A DNA stretch of 14,359 bases from JADHUC01 sp964617665. Lineage in GTDB: Bacteria; Planctomycetota; Planctomycetia; Pirellulales; Pirellulaceae. Within the stretch, counting starts at the first letter, position 1, and the number at the start of each line of letters is the position of its first letter. The stretch lies in NCBI GenBank assembly GCA_964617665.1, contig CAZUAH010000350.1:1-14359 (forward strand), read 5' to 3'. The translations under genes and the position numbers were made by a program. The notes under the pieces were generated by a model. It worked only from the letters and a program-made list of their open reading frames with translations. It did no database searches and was not told the origin of the DNA. Shown here piece by piece: positions 14,021 through 14,359 of this stretch.

Positions 14021-14359
14021 CTTTCGGCTCGTCCTTCGCGGCACCGCAGGGCGGCACCCCAAAACCGGTCCACCGGACTCTTGACCGCGAAGCCGTTCGA
14101 TCTCAGGACATGGGTGTAAATCTGCGTTGTACGCACGTCTTTGTGCCCCAACAGCTCTTGCACGGTGCGGATGTCGGTGTGGTCGGCCAACAGATGCGTG
14201 GCGAACGAATGCCGAAATGTATGACAGCCGGCCGCCTTACGGATGTCCAGCTTCCGAACGGCGGCGGCCACCGCCTTCTGCAAATACGACGAATCCAGAT
14301 GGTGCCGTCGCCAGGCGCCGCTGCGCGGGTCCCTGGATGGTTTGGCGGATGGAAATACA
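14017..14359 (-). CDS. integron-type tyrosine recombinase, C-terminal end (runs off the window)
   Basis: The first full codon is at 14358; 113 residues are visible before the stop at 14017-14019. The sequence starts inside the family-typical VFPSAKPSRDPRSGAWRRHH segment and continues with LDSSYLQKAVAAAVR, CHTFRHSFATHLL (active-site His and Arg), DIRTVQELLGHKDVRTTQIY with the second His and the Tyr nucleophile, THVL and a SPVDRFW end, then an extra 15-residue basic tail. All motifs in view are intact, so this copy may be functional if its N-terminal part exists to the right. It clearly differs from the remnant downstream (for example TTQIYTHV against TTMIYLHV), so the two are separate integrases and not a recent duplication. 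The gene points toward the left; no cassette attC site was found on that side. Confidence 0.88.
   Translation of the reverse strand, partial: VFPSAKPSRDPRSGAWRRHHLDSSYLQKAVAAAVRKLDIRKAAGCHTFRHSFATHLLADHTDIRTVQELLGHKDVRTTQIYTHVLRSNGFAVKSPVDRFWGAALRCREGRAES

Overview
The window reads as chromosomal DNA of a planctomycete, most likely near the Pirellulales. The reasons are a moderately GC-rich composition, secreted proteins of types common there (DUF481 barrel, transglutaminase-elicitor-like protein, very large FAD/discoidin/HEAT-repeat secreted oxidoreductase), giant membrane proteins with GATase-like (DUF4350-like) domains, and integron-type tyrosine recombinases. This placement is inference from protein style; no rRNA or marker gene is present.

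Layout from left to right. At 1-1017 there is a leader hairpin and a DUF481-type outer-membrane beta-barrel gene (145-1017). At 1018-1521 lies a gap of about 500 bases with no convincing gene, only an AT-rich inverted repeat. At 1522-3228 is a small secreted Gln/Lys-repeat protein (1522-1893), a strong intrinsic terminator (1951-1990), and a transglutaminase-elicitor-like protein with an acidic tail (2026-3228). At 3476-8781 are two very large membrane proteins of the same architecture, translationally coupled through an ATGA overlap. Each has an N-terminal multi-spanning domain that vaguely resembles exosortases, followed by two DUF4350/GATase-like domains separated by a membrane segment. At 8890-9627 is a DUF4261-like soluble protein. 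At 9816-13247 is a secreted 1143-residue protein with two FAD-oxidoreductase modules, a discoidin-like insert and C-terminal HEAT-like repeats. At 13478-14359, on the minus strand, there are the remains of two integron-type integrases: a broken one with an in-frame TGA and no N-terminal half, and the C-terminal end of another that runs off the window. The short gaps 3229-3475 and 13248-13477 hold no gene that I can support.

All genes from 145 to 13247 are on the plus strand; the minus-strand integrase debris marks the edge of a mobile or formerly mobile region.

The most interesting idea is the pairing at 1522-3228. A secreted 102-residue mature protein carrying 13 Gln-Lys dipeptides, so rich in both possible transglutaminase partners, lies directly upstream of a predicted exported transglutaminase-fold protein whose acidic tail is opposite in charge to the basic repeats. 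This could be a dedicated substrate/enzyme pair that builds an isopeptide-crosslinked envelope or matrix protein. It is inference from sequence and context, not a demonstrated system. The tandem exosortase-like/DUF4350 membrane proteins are the second candidate for something undescribed.
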